From the NCBI RefSeq assembly GCF_022829345.1, contig NZ_JAKSXV010000039.1:1-64000 (forward strand): DNA of 64,000 nucleotides. Direction: 5' to 3'. Positions within the stretch are counted from its first letter, which is position 1. The number at the start of each line of letters is the position of its first letter. The notes beneath the pieces are model-generated. The model was given only the letters and a program-made list of their open reading frames with translations, ran no database searches and was not told the origin of the DNA. Positions 8,425 to 17,625 of the stretch are shown here, in pieces. This stretch comes from Methylobacterium sp. J-090 (GTDB lineage Bacteria; Pseudomonadota; Alphaproteobacteria; Rhizobiales; Beijerinckiaceae). A program made the position numbers and the translations under genes.

Positions 8425-9661
8425 CGATTGCTTCGCCTTCGGCGGAGCCCTGATGCGGATCGAGGATGCGGCGAGCCTCATCGCCGCCCGCCTTCCTGTC
8501 CTCGCCGGGACCGAGTGGGTGCCGCTCGCCCGGGCCGACGGGCGGGTTGCGGCCGAGGACGTGGTGGCCGGCCACGACGTTCCGCCTTTCGCGAACTCCG
8601 CCGTCGACGGCTACGCCGTGCGGTACGCCGATCTGGAGGCTAGTGGCGAGACCCGCCTGCCCGTACGGGGCCGGCTTCCGGCGGGCGCCGTGCCGGATGG
8701 CATCGATACCCCCGGCGGCGCCGTACGGATCTTCACCGGTGCCGCCCTGCCACCGGGCGCCGACACCGTGTTCATGCAGGAGGACGTGCGCCGCGAGGGC
8801 GACGCCGTCCTGCTGCCGCAGGGATTGAAGCGCGGGGCCAACGCGCGCGCGGCCGGCGAGGATGTCGCGGGCGGGGAGCGCATCATCGCCGTCGGCCGCC
8901 GGCTCGTGCCGCAGGACGTGGCGCTCGCCGCCGCCACCGGTCATGCGCGCCTGCGCGTCCGCACCCGCCTGCGGGTCGCCCTGTTCTCCACCGGGGATGA
9001 GCTGGCCGAGCCGGGCGCCCCCCTCGGGGCCGGCGCCATCCATGATTCCAACCGGGCGATGCTGGCCGCCCTCCTCGTCCGCCTCGGGGTCGAGGTGGAC
9101 GATCTCGGCATCCTGCGCGACGAACCCGGGGCCTTGGCCGCACGCCTCGTGGACGCCGCCCGCGATCACGATCTCATCCTCACCTCGGGCGGCGTCTCGA
9201 CGGGCGAGGAGGACCATGTCCGGACCGCCGTCGAGGCGGTCGGCCAACTCCTGTTCTGGCGCCTCGCCATCAAGCCCGGCCGCCCCGTCGCCATGGGCCT
9301 GGTGAACGGCACTCCGTTCGTCGGCCTGCCGGGCAATCCCGTCGCGGTCTACGTCACCCTGCTGTTCGTGGTGCGGCCCCTGCTCGCGCGCCTGAGCGGG
9401 GCGAGCGTCGTGCCGGTGGTTCCGCAGAGGGTCCGTGCCGCCTTCGCCTATCGCAAGAAGACGGGACGGCGGGAGTTCGTCCGCGTCATCCTGGCGCCCG
9501 GCCCCGATGGCGTGGTGGAAGCGCGGAACTTCCCCCGCGAGGGCGCCGGCCTCCTCACGTCGCTGACCGGGAGCGACGGCCTCGCCGAACTGCCGGACGA
9601 GGCCACCGGCGTCGCGGTCGGCGACACCCTGGCGTTCTATCCGCACGCCGCGCTCTGGTAG
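8408..9661 (+). CDS. moeA: molybdopterin molybdotransferase MoeA
   Basis: A 417-residue protein from ATG 8408, inside the end of mobB. All classical motifs are intact: NSAVDGYAVRYAD, ALPPGADTVFMQED, FSTGDELAEPG, DSNRAML, TSGGVSTGEEDH and GLPGNPVAVYVT. It ligates molybdate to adenylylated molybdopterin and is the most canonical of the three MoeA-type proteins here. A second start (ATG 8453) would trim the N terminus. The gene ends the cofactor operon; a 107-base gap with inverted repeats precedes the transporter. Confidence 0.93.
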   Translation: MAQLSDDCFAFGGALMRIEDAASLIAARLPVLAGTEWVPLARADGRVAAEDVVAGHDVPPFANSAVDGYAVRYADLEASGETRLPVRGRLPAGAVPDGIDTPGGAVRIFTGAALPPGADTVFMQEDVRREGDAVLLPQGLKRGANARAAGEDVAGGERIIAVGRRLVPQDVALAAATGHARLRVRTRLRVALFSTGDELAEPGAPLGAGAIHDSNRAMLAALLVRLGVEVDDLGILRDEPGALAARLVDAARDHDLILTSGGVSTGEEDHVRTAVEAVGQLLFWRLAIKPGRPVAMGLVNGTPFVGLPGNPVAVYVTLLFVVRPLLARLSGASVVPVVPQRVRAAFAYRKKTGRREFVRVILAPGPDGVVEARNFPREGAGLLTSLTGSDGLAELPDEATGVAVGDTLAFYPHAALW

Positions 9662-9673
9662 CCATGCTCCTTA

Positions 9674-9714
9674 TCGACCGCCCTGGTCGAGCACATAGGA
9701 AGCGGACTGCCTAT
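9674..9714. promoter_or_regulatory. two inverted repeats upstream of the tungstate transporter
   Basis: TCGACC-N5-GGTCGA lies at 9674-9690 and ATAGG-N10-CCTAT at 9695-9714, in the only sizeable gap between moeA and tupB. The second repeat is AT-rich for this genome and sits where a promoter operator would be expected. A metal-responsive repressor is an inference; the first repeat could instead be a weak terminator hairpin, although no T-run follows it. Confidence 0.4.
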
Positions 9715-9768
9715 TGATCTTGTCCGGCCGGGCGTAGCATCGCAGCGGAACCCCCGCCGACGGCCCGC

Positions 9769-10464
9769 ATGACTGAGACCCTGCACGAGACGTTCGCACG
9801 GCTGACCACCCTCGACCGCGACGTCGTCGCCATCGCGTGGCTGTCCCTGCGCGTCAGCCTGTCGGCCGTCGCCATCGGCCTGCTTCTAGGCATCCCCCTG
9901 GGCGCGTTCCTCGCCGTGGCGCGGTTCCGGGGACGGCCCGCGATCGTCGGTCTGCTCAATGCTTTCATGGGATTGCCGCCGGTCATCGTCGGGCTGGTGC
10001 TCTACCTCGTCCTGTCGCGCTCGGGCCCGTTCGGGCCGCTGGGCCTGCTGTTCACGCCCGGCGCCATGGTGGCGGCGCAGGCGATCCTGGCGACCCCCCT
10101 CGTGGCGGCCCTCACCCGGCAGGTGATCGCCGATGCCGACGATCATCTCGGCGAACAGCTGCGCTCCCTCGGGCTGTCGGCACCCCGCCGGGCGATGGTG
10201 CTGATCTACGACACCCGCTTCTCGCTGGTCACGGCGGCGCTGGCCGCGTTCGGGCGGGCGATCTCGGAGATCGGCGCCGTGCTGGTGGTGGGCGGCAACA
10301 TCGACGGACACACCCGCACCATGACGACGGCGATCTCCCTCGAGACCCAGAAGGGCGACCTCAGCCTCGCCCTGGCGCTCGGGATCGTCCTCATCGCGCT
10401 CGTCATCACGGTGAATGCGGTGGCCGCCGTCCTGCGCGGCCATGCCGCCCGCGCCTACGGGTGA
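9769..10464 (+). CDS. tupB: tungstate ABC transporter permease
   Basis: A 231-residue inner-membrane permease with about five hydrophobic segments and the BPD-type EAA loop (EQLRSLGLSAPRRAMVLIYD, about residues 127-146). The segment GRAISEIGAVLVVGGNIDGH is typical of the TupB/WtpB group rather than ModB. The ATG at 9769 follows the inverted-repeat region. The gene is followed directly by its ATPase and binding protein. Tungstate or molybdate specificity is inferred from the family and from TupA downstream. Confidence 0.9.
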   Translation: MTETLHETFARLTTLDRDVVAIAWLSLRVSLSAVAIGLLLGIPLGAFLAVARFRGRPAIVGLLNAFMGLPPVIVGLVLYLVLSRSGPFGPLGLLFTPGAMVAAQAILATPLVAALTRQVIADADDHLGEQLRSLGLSAPRRAMVLIYDTRFSLVTAALAAFGRAISEIGAVLVVGGNIDGHTRTMTTAISLETQKGDLSLALALGIVLIALVITVNAVAAVLRGHAARAYG

Positions 10465-10469
10465 GCGGG

Positions 10470-11180
10470 ATGGCGGGCATCACCCTCACGGACATTCGCC
10501 TGATTCTGAACGGGACCGCGATCCTGGATGGCCTGAGCCTCGCGATCCCGCCCGGCGGCATCACGGCCCTCGTCGGCCCCAACGGGGCGGGCAAGAGCGC
10601 GACCCTGCGGGTGATCGACGGCCTCCTCGTCCCGACGAGCGGCGGCCTACGGGTGCCGGGCGGCGCGCGGCGGGCCTTCGTGTTCCAGAAGCCGGCCCTC
10701 ATCCGGGGGAGCGCCGCCGCCAACGTGGCGCTGGGCCTTGCCCCCCTGAAACGGCCCCGGGCCGAGCGCGTCGAGCGCACGCACGCGGCCCTCGCCCGGG
10801 TCGGCCTCGCACACCGGGCCGGCGACCCGGCCACGCGCTTCTCCGGCGGCGAGCAGCAGCGCCTCGCCCTCGCCCGCGCCTGGGCGGCCCGGCCCGATCT
10901 CCTGCTCCTCGACGAACCGACGGCGAACCTCGATCCCGGTGCGACCGAGCTCGTGGAAGCGCTCATCGCCGAGATGGCGGCGGAGGGCACCAAGGTGGTG
11001 CTCGTCTCCCACAACCTCGCGCAGGTCGCCCGGCTCGCCGCCGACGTGATCGTCCTCGCCCGGGGCCGCGCCGTCGAGCACGGTCCGACCCGCCCCACCC
11101 TCATGTCCCCGCGCACGCCCGAGGCGCGCGCCTATTTCGATGGAGAACTGCCTTGGTCGTCCCTCGCCGCGGCTTCCTGA
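10470..11180 (+). CDS. tupC: tungstate ABC transporter ATP-binding protein
   Basis: About 236 residues from ATG 10470; a GTG at 10461 overlapping the tupB stop is the alternative and would couple translation. Walker A is GPNGAGKS (near residue 36), the signature is FSGGEQQRLALARAW, and Walker B is LLLLDEPTAN. It energises the TupB permease. The protein is short, with no C-terminal TOBE/molbindin domain, as usual for TupC and unlike ModC. Its 3' end overlaps the start of tupA. Confidence 0.9.
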   Translation: MAGITLTDIRLILNGTAILDGLSLAIPPGGITALVGPNGAGKSATLRVIDGLLVPTSGGLRVPGGARRAFVFQKPALIRGSAAANVALGLAPLKRPRAERVERTHAALARVGLAHRAGDPATRFSGGEQQRLALARAWAARPDLLLLDEPTANLDPGATELVEALIAEMAAEGTKVVLVSHNLAQVARLAADVIVLARGRAVEHGPTRPTLMSPRTPEARAYFDGELPWSSLAAAS

Positions 11181-11986
11181 CCCTCGGTCTTCTCGCACTC
11201 GTGGGGGCTTCCCCCTTGAGTGCCGAGCCGGCCTCCATCGTCGTGGCCTCCACCACCTCGACGGAGCAGTCGGGCCTATTCAAGCACATCCTCCCCGCCT
11301 TCGCGGCGAAGGCCGGCATCGCCGTGAAGGTGGTGGCCCTCGGCACCGGCCAGGCCCTGGACGCGGCGCGCCGGGGGGACGCGGACGTGGTCCTCGTCCA
11401 CGACCGGCCGGCCGAGGATGCCTTCGTCGCTCAAGGCTTCGCCAAGGCACGCTTCGACGTGATGTACAACGACTTCGTGCTGGTCGGCCCGAAGGGCGAC
11501 CCGGCCGGCGCCAAGGGGAACGACATCACCGCAGCCCTTCGGAAGGTCGCGGCGACCAAGGCGCCGTTCGTGTCGCGCGGCGACCGCTCCGGCACCCACA
11601 GCGCCGAGCTGCGGGCCTGGAAGGAGGCCGGAATCGATCTGCCCGCCGTCAAGGGCGAGTGGTACCGCGATGTCGGCCAGGGCATGGGGCCGGCCCTGAA
11701 CACGGCCTCCGCCCTCGACGCCTATATCCTGGCCGATCGGGGCACTTGGCTCGCGTTCAAGAACCGGGGTGACCTCGCGATCCTGGTCGAGGGCGACAAG
11801 CGCCTGTTCAATCCCTACGGCGTGATGCTGGTCGACCCGGACAAGCACCCCACCGTGAAGGTGAAGGAGGGGCAGGCCTTCATCGACTGGCTCGTCTCGC
11901 CGGAGGGGCAGGCCTCCATCGCGGCCTACAGGATCGGCGGCGAGCAGCTTTTCTTCCCGAGCGCCGGGGCCGTTCGCGCCCCGTGA
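11153..11986 (+). CDS. tupA: tungstate-binding periplasmic protein
   Basis: The frame carries a twin-hydrophobic signal peptide (RRGFLTLGLLALVGASPLSAE) and then VASTTSTEQSGLFKHILP, the TTSTxxSGL oxyanion-binding signature of TupA, and FVSRGDRSGTHSAE. The only start codon that keeps the whole signal peptide is TTG 11153, which overlaps tupC by 28 bases; no in-frame ATG or GTG fits. That gives 277 residues. It captures tungstate (or molybdate) in the periplasm for TupBC. Confidence 0.9.
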   Translation: MVVPRRGFLTLGLLALVGASPLSAEPASIVVASTTSTEQSGLFKHILPAFAAKAGIAVKVVALGTGQALDAARRGDADVVLVHDRPAEDAFVAQGFAKARFDVMYNDFVLVGPKGDPAGAKGNDITAALRKVAATKAPFVSRGDRSGTHSAELRAWKEAGIDLPAVKGEWYRDVGQGMGPALNTASALDAYILADRGTWLAFKNRGDLAILVEGDKRLFNPYGVMLVDPDKHPTVKVKEGQAFIDWLVSPEGQASIAAYRIGGEQLFFPSAGAVRAP

Positions 11987-11990
11987 CCCT

Positions 11991-12653
11991 CTAGCGCTGC
12001 TTGCCGTCCTGGGCATCGAAACGGAAGGCGGGGGCGGCGGCAAGCTCCGCCTTCGTCAGCCGCAACTCGGCCCGGACGGCCGCGTTGCCCGAGGCGCCCG
12101 CGAGAACGGTCGCCCGTTCGCCCGTGGGCTTCTGCGCCTCCGTCGATCCCGTCGCGTCGGTGACCCGGCCACTGTGCTTGTCCTCGACGGCGCCGAGCAC
12201 GTCGCGGGTGGTGTCGCTGCCCGGCATCGTCTGCGGTCCGGCTTTTGCCGCCTCCGCCGTCGTCGCGGCGTTCTGCGGGGTGGCGACGGAGGTCGGTCCC
12301 GCCGTCAGGGCCACGTCGCCGACGTTCCAGGCCAGCAGGTCGAAGGGGACCGCGACGTACTTCTCGCCGAGGCCCAGGAAGCCGCCGACGCCGATCACCA
12401 CGGTCTCGATTCGGCCGTCGGCGCCGAGGAGAACGTCCTCGATGGTGCCGACGCGGACGTGATCCATGCCGACGACGCCGACCCCGATGACCTTCGAGAC
12501 CCGCATGGTGCCCGGCGCCGGAGCGGTTCGGAACCGAGGCCCCTGGGTTGTCCCAGCGTCCTCCGCGGCCCGCGCCGATGCGTTCAGGGCCAGGGTACCC
12601 GGCCCGCACAGGAGGGCGGCCAGGAGCACGGCGCTCCACCGATTCGTTGTCAT
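11991..12653 (-). CDS. secreted PRC-barrel domain protein
   Basis: From ATG 12653, 220 residues with a Sec signal peptide (MTTNRWSAVLLAALLCGP ... ARAAE). A PRC-barrel-like region follows, about residues 48-105, with VIGVGVVGMDHVRVGTIEDVLL and VIGVGGFLGLGEKYVAVPF. The C-terminal part is alanine/threonine-rich and low in complexity. Proteins of this type are common in Methylobacterium; the ligand is unknown. The gene converges on tupA with only four bases between the stops and diverges from the Mrp operon. Confidence 0.85.
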   Translation of the reverse strand: MTTNRWSAVLLAALLCGPGTLALNASARAAEDAGTTQGPRFRTAPAPGTMRVSKVIGVGVVGMDHVRVGTIEDVLLGADGRIETVVIGVGGFLGLGEKYVAVPFDLLAWNVGDVALTAGPTSVATPQNAATTAEAAKAGPQTMPGSDTTRDVLGAVEDKHSGRVTDATGSTEAQKPTGERATVLAGASGNAAVRAELRLTKAELAAAPAFRFDAQDGKQR

Positions 12654-12812
12654 GTCCGACTCCAGAGGGCCTCGACACAGGCCCCGAAGTCCCAATGCTT
12701 CGGCGTGCGATCCGGTTCATCGGGGAGCCGTGTCGGTGTCTTCGGGGCGACAAACCGCGAAAATTCGTCCAGAGCACGCGGCCGGACCCCGCTTTCGAGG
12801 CCCCCGCCCCTG

Positions 12813-15725
12813 ATGCCTGCCGAGCCTCTCCTCGTCGCGGCCGCGCTCCTGCCCTTCCTCGGCAGCGTGGCGGCGGCCCTGCTGCCCCGGGACGCGCGCA
12901 ACGCCGCGGCCCTCCTCGCCGGTTTCGTCACGCTCGCGAGCCTCGCCTGCGTCGGCGCGCTCTATCCGCGGATCGGCGCCGCGCCGGTGATGCAGACCGT
13001 CGACTGGCTGCCCTCGCTGGGCGTCGCTTTTGCGCTCCGGCTCGATGGGCTGGCGTGGCTGTTCGCCGTCCTCGTGCTCGCCATCGGCGCCCTCGTGGTG
13101 CTCTACGCGCGCTACTACATGTCGGCGCAGGACCCCGTCCCACGCCTGTTCTCGTTCCTCCTCGCCTTCGTCGGGGCGATGCTCGGCATCGTGCTCGCGG
13201 GCAACCTGATCCAACTCGTCGTGTTCTGGGAGCTCACGAGCGTCTTCTCGTTCCTGCTCATCGGCTACTGGTACGACAACCGCGCGGCGCGGGACGGCGC
13301 GCGCATGGCGCTCACCATCACGGCTCTCGGCGGCCTCTGCCTCCTCGTCGGCATGGTGCTCGTCGGTCGCGTCGTCGGCAGCTACGACCTCGCCGTGGTG
13401 CTGGCGTCGGGCGACATGATCCGGTCGAGCCCGCTCTACCTGCCCGCCCTGGTCCTGATCCTGGCAGCGGCCCTAACCAAGTCGGCGCAGTTCCCGTTCC
13501 ACATCTGGCTGCCCCGAGCCATGGCGGCGCCGACGCCGATCAGCGCCTACCTGCATTCCGCCACCATGGTGAAGGCCGGCATCTTCCTGATGATCCGCTT
13601 CTGGCCGGTGCTGGCCGAGACCGACGCCTGGTACTGGATCGTCGGCACTGCCGGCATGGCGACGATGCTGGTCGGCGCCTGGAGTGCCATCTTCCAGCAC
13701 GACCTCAAGGGCCTGCTCGCCTATTCCACCATCAGCCACCTCGGGCTGATCACCCTCCTGCTCGGCCTCAACTCGCCGCTCGCCGTCGTCGCGGCGATCT
13801 TCCACACGGTGAACCACGCCACCTTCAAGGCGTCGCTGTTCATGGCCGCCGGCATCATCGACCACGAGACCGGCACCCGCGACATGCGCCGCCTGAGCGG
13901 CCTGTGGCGGGCCATGCCCTACACGGCGACGCTCGCCATGGTCGCCGCCGCCGCCATGGCCGGCGTACCCCTGCTCAACGGCTTTCTGTCGAAGGAGATG
14001 TTCCTGTCGGAGGCCGTCGACAATGCCGGCGACCACCCCCTTCACTTCGCCCTGCCGGTGCTGGCGACCGTGGCCTCCGCCTTCACCGTGCTCTACTCCC
14101 TGCGCTTCATCCGCCAGACCTTCTTCGGGCCGCCGCCCCACGATCTGCCGAAGGCGCCGCACGAGCCGGAACGCTGGATGCGCCTGCCCATCGAGATCCT
14201 GGTGCTGGTCTGCATCAGTGTCGGCCTCGTTCCGAATCTGACCATCGGACCGGCCCTGGAGACCGCCACCCGCGCGGTGTTCGGCGAGGCCGCGCCATCC
14301 TACGACCTCGCGATCTGGCACGGTTTCAACGCGGCGCTGGCCCTCAGCATGGCGGCGCTGGTCGGCGGCGTCGGCCTCTACGTCGCGTTCGGCCGGCGCA
14401 TCAACACCAATCCCCGGGGCGGCCCCTGGCTGATGCACCGCCTCGACGGCGGCTGGATGTTCGAGCGCGCCATGACCGGCCTCGTCCACGCGGCGCGCTG
14501 GCTCGAACGCGTCCTCGGGGCGACGCGCGTTCAGGCGCAGTTGCGCGCCCTGTTCCTCGTCGCCCTCGTCGCGGGCCTGTCGGCCGTCTTCGCGCGCGGG
14601 CTTCCGTCGATGCCCGCGCCCGACCTCTCCGGGATCGATCCGGCCTTCGCGCTCCTGTGGCTCGTCGGCGGGGCCTGCGCCGTGGGGGCGGCCGAGCGCG
14701 CCAAGTACCACCGGCTCTCGGCCGTGATCCTCACGGGCGGGGCGGGCCTCGTCGGCAGCCTCACCTTCGTCTGGCTGTCGGCGCCCGATCTCGCCGTCAC
14801 ACAGCTCCTCGTCGAGATCGTCACCACGGTGCTCCTGCTGCTGGGCCTGCGCTGGCTGCCCAAGCGCGACGCGGCGATCCTCGCGCCGGCGGCCGAGAAC
14901 CGTCGGGCGCGGCGCCGCCGCCTCACCGACCTCGTCGTCGCGGGGGCCGTCGGGACGGGCCTGGCCGCCCTCGCCTACGCGGTGATGACCCGGCCGGCGC
15001 CGGAGGGCATCGCCCGCTGGTTCATCGACGAGGCCTACCCGCAAGCCGGCGGGCGCAACGTCGTCAACGTCCTGCTCGTGGATTTCCGCGCCTTCGACAC
15101 CATGGGCGAGATCTGCGTGCTCGGGATCGTCGGCCTCACGGTCTTCGCCCTCCTGCGCCGGTTCCGTCCGGCCGCCGACAGCCTGGAGCGTCCGAAGCAG
15201 CAGCTTCGGCAGGAAGCCGCCGACCGCGCCCACGAGCACCGCAGCGTCGGGGACACCGCCGCCGACGCCATGCTGATCCCCGCCGTGGTGATCACCTGGC
15301 TGTTCCCGTTCATCTGCGTGCTGGCCCTGCACCTCTTCCTGCGCGGGCACGATCTTCCGGGCGGGGGCTTCGCGGCCGGCATCGCGCTCACCATCGCCTT
15401 CGTGCTCCAGTACATGGCCCACGGCGCGCAATGGGTCGAAGAGCGCCTGCGCATCCGGCCGATCGCGTGGATCGGCGTCGGCCTCCTCGTCGCCGTCCTG
15501 GCGGGTGCGGTGCCCTGGCTGTTCGGCCGGCCGTTCCTCACCGCCGCCTTCCAGTACGCCGATGTGCCGATTCTCGGGAAAATCCCCCTGGCCAGCGCCG
15601 TGGCCTTCGATCTCGGTGTCGTCGTGCTCGTCGTCGGGGCCAGTGTGCTGATGCTCGTCGCCCTGGCGCGGCAATCCCTGCGCCGCGCCCGCGAGGCGGC
15701 GGCCGAGATGGAGACCGAATCCTGA
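12813..15725 (+). CDS. mrpA: Na+/H+ antiporter subunit A (MrpA with fused MrpB)
   Basis: A 970-residue polytopic membrane protein from ATG 12813. Residues of about 1-510 are the NuoL-like proton-translocating domain (AALTKSAQFPFHIWLPRAM, HTVNHATFKASLFMAAGIID), about 612-685 the MrpA-specific DUF4040-like helices (AERAKYHRLSAVILTGGAGL), and about 805-960 an MrpB domain (LFLRGHDLPGGGFAAGI). The A-B fusion is the short-operon arrangement. Mrp is a hetero-oligomeric secondary antiporter that exchanges Na+ (or K+) for H+ and supports pH and salt tolerance. Its stop overlaps the mrpC start by one base. Confidence 0.95.
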   Translation: MPAEPLLVAAALLPFLGSVAAALLPRDARNAAALLAGFVTLASLACVGALYPRIGAAPVMQTVDWLPSLGVAFALRLDGLAWLFAVLVLAIGALVVLYARYYMSAQDPVPRLFSFLLAFVGAMLGIVLAGNLIQLVVFWELTSVFSFLLIGYWYDNRAARDGARMALTITALGGLCLLVGMVLVGRVVGSYDLAVVLASGDMIRSSPLYLPALVLILAAALTKSAQFPFHIWLPRAMAAPTPISAYLHSATMVKAGIFLMIRFWPVLAETDAWYWIVGTAGMATMLVGAWSAIFQHDLKGLLAYSTISHLGLITLLLGLNSPLAVVAAIFHTVNHATFKASLFMAAGIIDHETGTRDMRRLSGLWRAMPYTATLAMVAAAAMAGVPLLNGFLSKEMFLSEAVDNAGDHPLHFALPVLATVASAFTVLYSLRFIRQTFFGPPPHDLPKAPHEPERWMRLPIEILVLVCISVGLVPNLTIGPALETATRAVFGEAAPSYDLAIWHGFNAALALSMAALVGGVGLYVAFGRRINTNPRGGPWLMHRLDGGWMFERAMTGLVHAARWLERVLGATRVQAQLRALFLVALVAGLSAVFARGLPSMPAPDLSGIDPAFALLWLVGGACAVGAAERAKYHRLSAVILTGGAGLVGSLTFVWLSAPDLAVTQLLVEIVTTVLLLLGLRWLPKRDAAILAPAAENRRARRRRLTDLVVAGAVGTGLAALAYAVMTRPAPEGIARWFIDEAYPQAGGRNVVNVLLVDFRAFDTMGEICVLGIVGLTVFALLRRFRPAADSLERPKQQLRQEAADRAHEHRSVGDTAADAMLIPAVVITWLFPFICVLALHLFLRGHDLPGGGFAAGIALTIAFVLQYMAHGAQWVEERLRIRPIAWIGVGLLVAVLAGAVPWLFGRPFLTAAFQYADVPILGKIPLASAVAFDLGVVVLVVGASVLMLVALARQSLRRAREAAAEMETES

Positions 15726-16063
15726 TGGAGATCGTCCTGTCCCTGGGCATCGGTCTGTTCGCCGCCTCGGGCGTCTGGCTGCTCCTGCGGCCGCGCACCT
15801 TTCAGGTCGTCCTCGGGCTGTCGCTGCTGACCTACGCGGTGAACCTGTTCATCTTCGCCATGGGCCGCCTGAGCGTGGACGCCCCGCCGGTTCTCGAGGC
15901 CGGCGCCGATGCGGCGCGGGTCGCCGACCCAGTGCCCCAGGCCCTGGTGCTCACCGCCCTCGTCATCAGCTTCGCCCTGACCGCCCTGTTCCTCGTCGTT
16001 CTCCTCGCCGCCCGGGGCATCACCGGCAGCGACCACGTCGATGGCCGCGAGCCCGGCGCATGA
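15725..16063 (+). CDS. mrpC: Na+/H+ antiporter subunit C
   Basis: A 112-residue NuoK-like protein with three hydrophobic segments (EIVLSLGIGLFAASGVWLLL, VVLGLSLLTYAVNLFIF and PQALVLTALVISFALTALFL). The start ATG shares its A with the mrpA stop (TGATG) and the stop overlaps mrpD as ATGA. It forms part of the membrane arm of the Mrp complex. The middle of the protein has a short soluble loop with the conserved VADPVPQALVLTAIVI-type sequence. Confidence 0.94.
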   Translation: MEIVLSLGIGLFAASGVWLLLRPRTFQVVLGLSLLTYAVNLFIFAMGRLSVDAPPVLEAGADAARVADPVPQALVLTALVISFALTALFLVVLLAARGITGSDHVDGREPGA

Positions 16064-17625
16064 GTGTCTGGACCGACCACCTCGTCGTCCTGCCCGTGGT
16101 GCTGCCCATCGCCGCGTCGGGCCTGATGCTGCTCCTCGACGAGCGCCGCAGCCGCCTCAAGGCGGCGATCAGCCTCGCCACGACCACGATGTTGCTGGCC
16201 ACCGCCCTCCTGCTGGCGCAGGGCGCGATGGAGGCCCCCCAGGTCTACCGCCTCGGAAACTGGGCCGCCCCCTACGGCATCGTCCTCGTCGCCGACCGGC
16301 TCTCGGCGATGATGCTGGTGCTGACGGGCGTTCTCGGCCTCGCCTCCCTGGTCTTCGCCGTCGCCCGCTGGGACCGGGCGGGGCCGCGCTTCCACGCCCT
16401 GTTCCTCCTCCTCTTGATGGGGGTGAACGGCGCCTTCCTCACCGGCGACCTCTTCAACCTGTTCGTGTTCTTCGAGGTGATGCTGGCGGCCTCCTACGGC
16501 CTCGTGCTGCACGGCTCGGGCGAGGCGCGGATCAGGGCCGGGCTCACCTACATCGCCGTGAACCTCATCGCGTCGCTGTTCTTCCTCGTCGGCGTCAGCC
16601 TGATCTACGGCACCATGGGCACCCTCAACATGGCCGATCTCGCCCGCCGCCTGTCCGGGCCGGCTGGCGCCGAGGCCGGCCTGTTCGAGGCTGGATGCGC
16701 CGTGCTCGGCATCGCCTTCCTCATCAAGTGCAGCGCCTGGCCCCTCGGCTTCTGGCTGCCCTCGACCTATTCCGCCGCGAGCGCGCCCGCCGCCGCCATC
16801 CTGGCGATCCTCAGCAAGGTCGGCATCTACGTCGTCGTGCGCCTGAGCCTGCTCCTGTTCGGCACCGGCGCCTCGGCGGGGTTCGGCCAGGGCTGGCTGC
16901 TCGCCGGCGGTCTCGCCACCGTGGCCTACGGCACCATCGGGATCCTCGCCGCGCGCGACCTCACGCGGGCGGCTTCCTACGCGGTGATGATCTCGTCCGG
17001 CACCGTGCTCGCCGCCCTCGGCACCGGCAGCCATGCCGCTCTGTCCGGCGCCCTGTTCTACCTCGTCGGTTCGACCCTGGCGGCGGGCGCGCTGTTCCTG
17101 CTGGGCGAGATCCTCCAGCGCGGCCGCGACCCGGCCACCGCCTCCCTCGCCGTGTTCGCCGACGAGTACCACGACCCCTTCGACGACGACGGCGCCACCG
17201 AGACGGGCCGCGCGATCCCGGCGGCGGTGGCGATCGTCGGCGGAGGATTTCTGCTCTGCACCCTGATGCTCGCCGGCCTGCCGCCGCTGGCCGGCTTCGT
17301 CGGCAAGCTCGCGATGTTCTCAGGCTTGGCCGCCGGGGCGATGACGCCCACGGCCTGGGGCTTCATCCTCGCCCTGACCCTGTCGAGCCTCGGCACGCTG
17401 ATGCCCCTGGTTCGCCTCGGCACCCTCGCCTTCTGGGTCCCGCATGACGGGCCGGACCCGGTGATCGGCCGGCTGGAGTTCACTGCCCTTGCGGGTCTGC
17501 TTTCCGTCTGCCTCGGCCTCACCCTGTGGGGTGGGGCGGGGCTGGTCTACGCCGACCGTACGGTGGAGTGGCTGGTGAACTCCGCCGCCTACGTCCACCT
17601 CGTCCTCGATGGGGGCGCCCCATGA
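16060..17625 (+). CDS. mrpD: Na+/H+ antiporter subunit D
   Basis: A 521-residue NuoN/NuoM-like antiporter subunit with about 14 hydrophobic segments. The block FLIKCSAWPLGFWLPSTYSA (about residues 225-244) carries the conserved lysine and the discontinuous-helix proline pattern, and LFNLFVFFEVMLAASYGL matches the conserved glutamate helix (FFEVML). It overlaps both mrpC and mrpE as ATGA. With MrpA it forms the proton/sodium channels of the complex. Confidence 0.95.
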   Translation: MSVWTDHLVVLPVVLPIAASGLMLLLDERRSRLKAAISLATTTMLLATALLLAQGAMEAPQVYRLGNWAAPYGIVLVADRLSAMMLVLTGVLGLASLVFAVARWDRAGPRFHALFLLLLMGVNGAFLTGDLFNLFVFFEVMLAASYGLVLHGSGEARIRAGLTYIAVNLIASLFFLVGVSLIYGTMGTLNMADLARRLSGPAGAEAGLFEAGCAVLGIAFLIKCSAWPLGFWLPSTYSAASAPAAAILAILSKVGIYVVVRLSLLLFGTGASAGFGQGWLLAGGLATVAYGTIGILAARDLTRAASYAVMISSGTVLAALGTGSHAALSGALFYLVGSTLAAGALFLLGEILQRGRDPATASLAVFADEYHDPFDDDGATETGRAIPAAVAIVGGGFLLCTLMLAGLPPLAGFVGKLAMFSGLAAGAMTPTAWGFILALTLSSLGTLMPLVRLGTLAFWVPHDGPDPVIGRLEFTALAGLLSVCLGLTLWGGAGLVYADRTVEWLVNSAAYVHLVLDGGAP

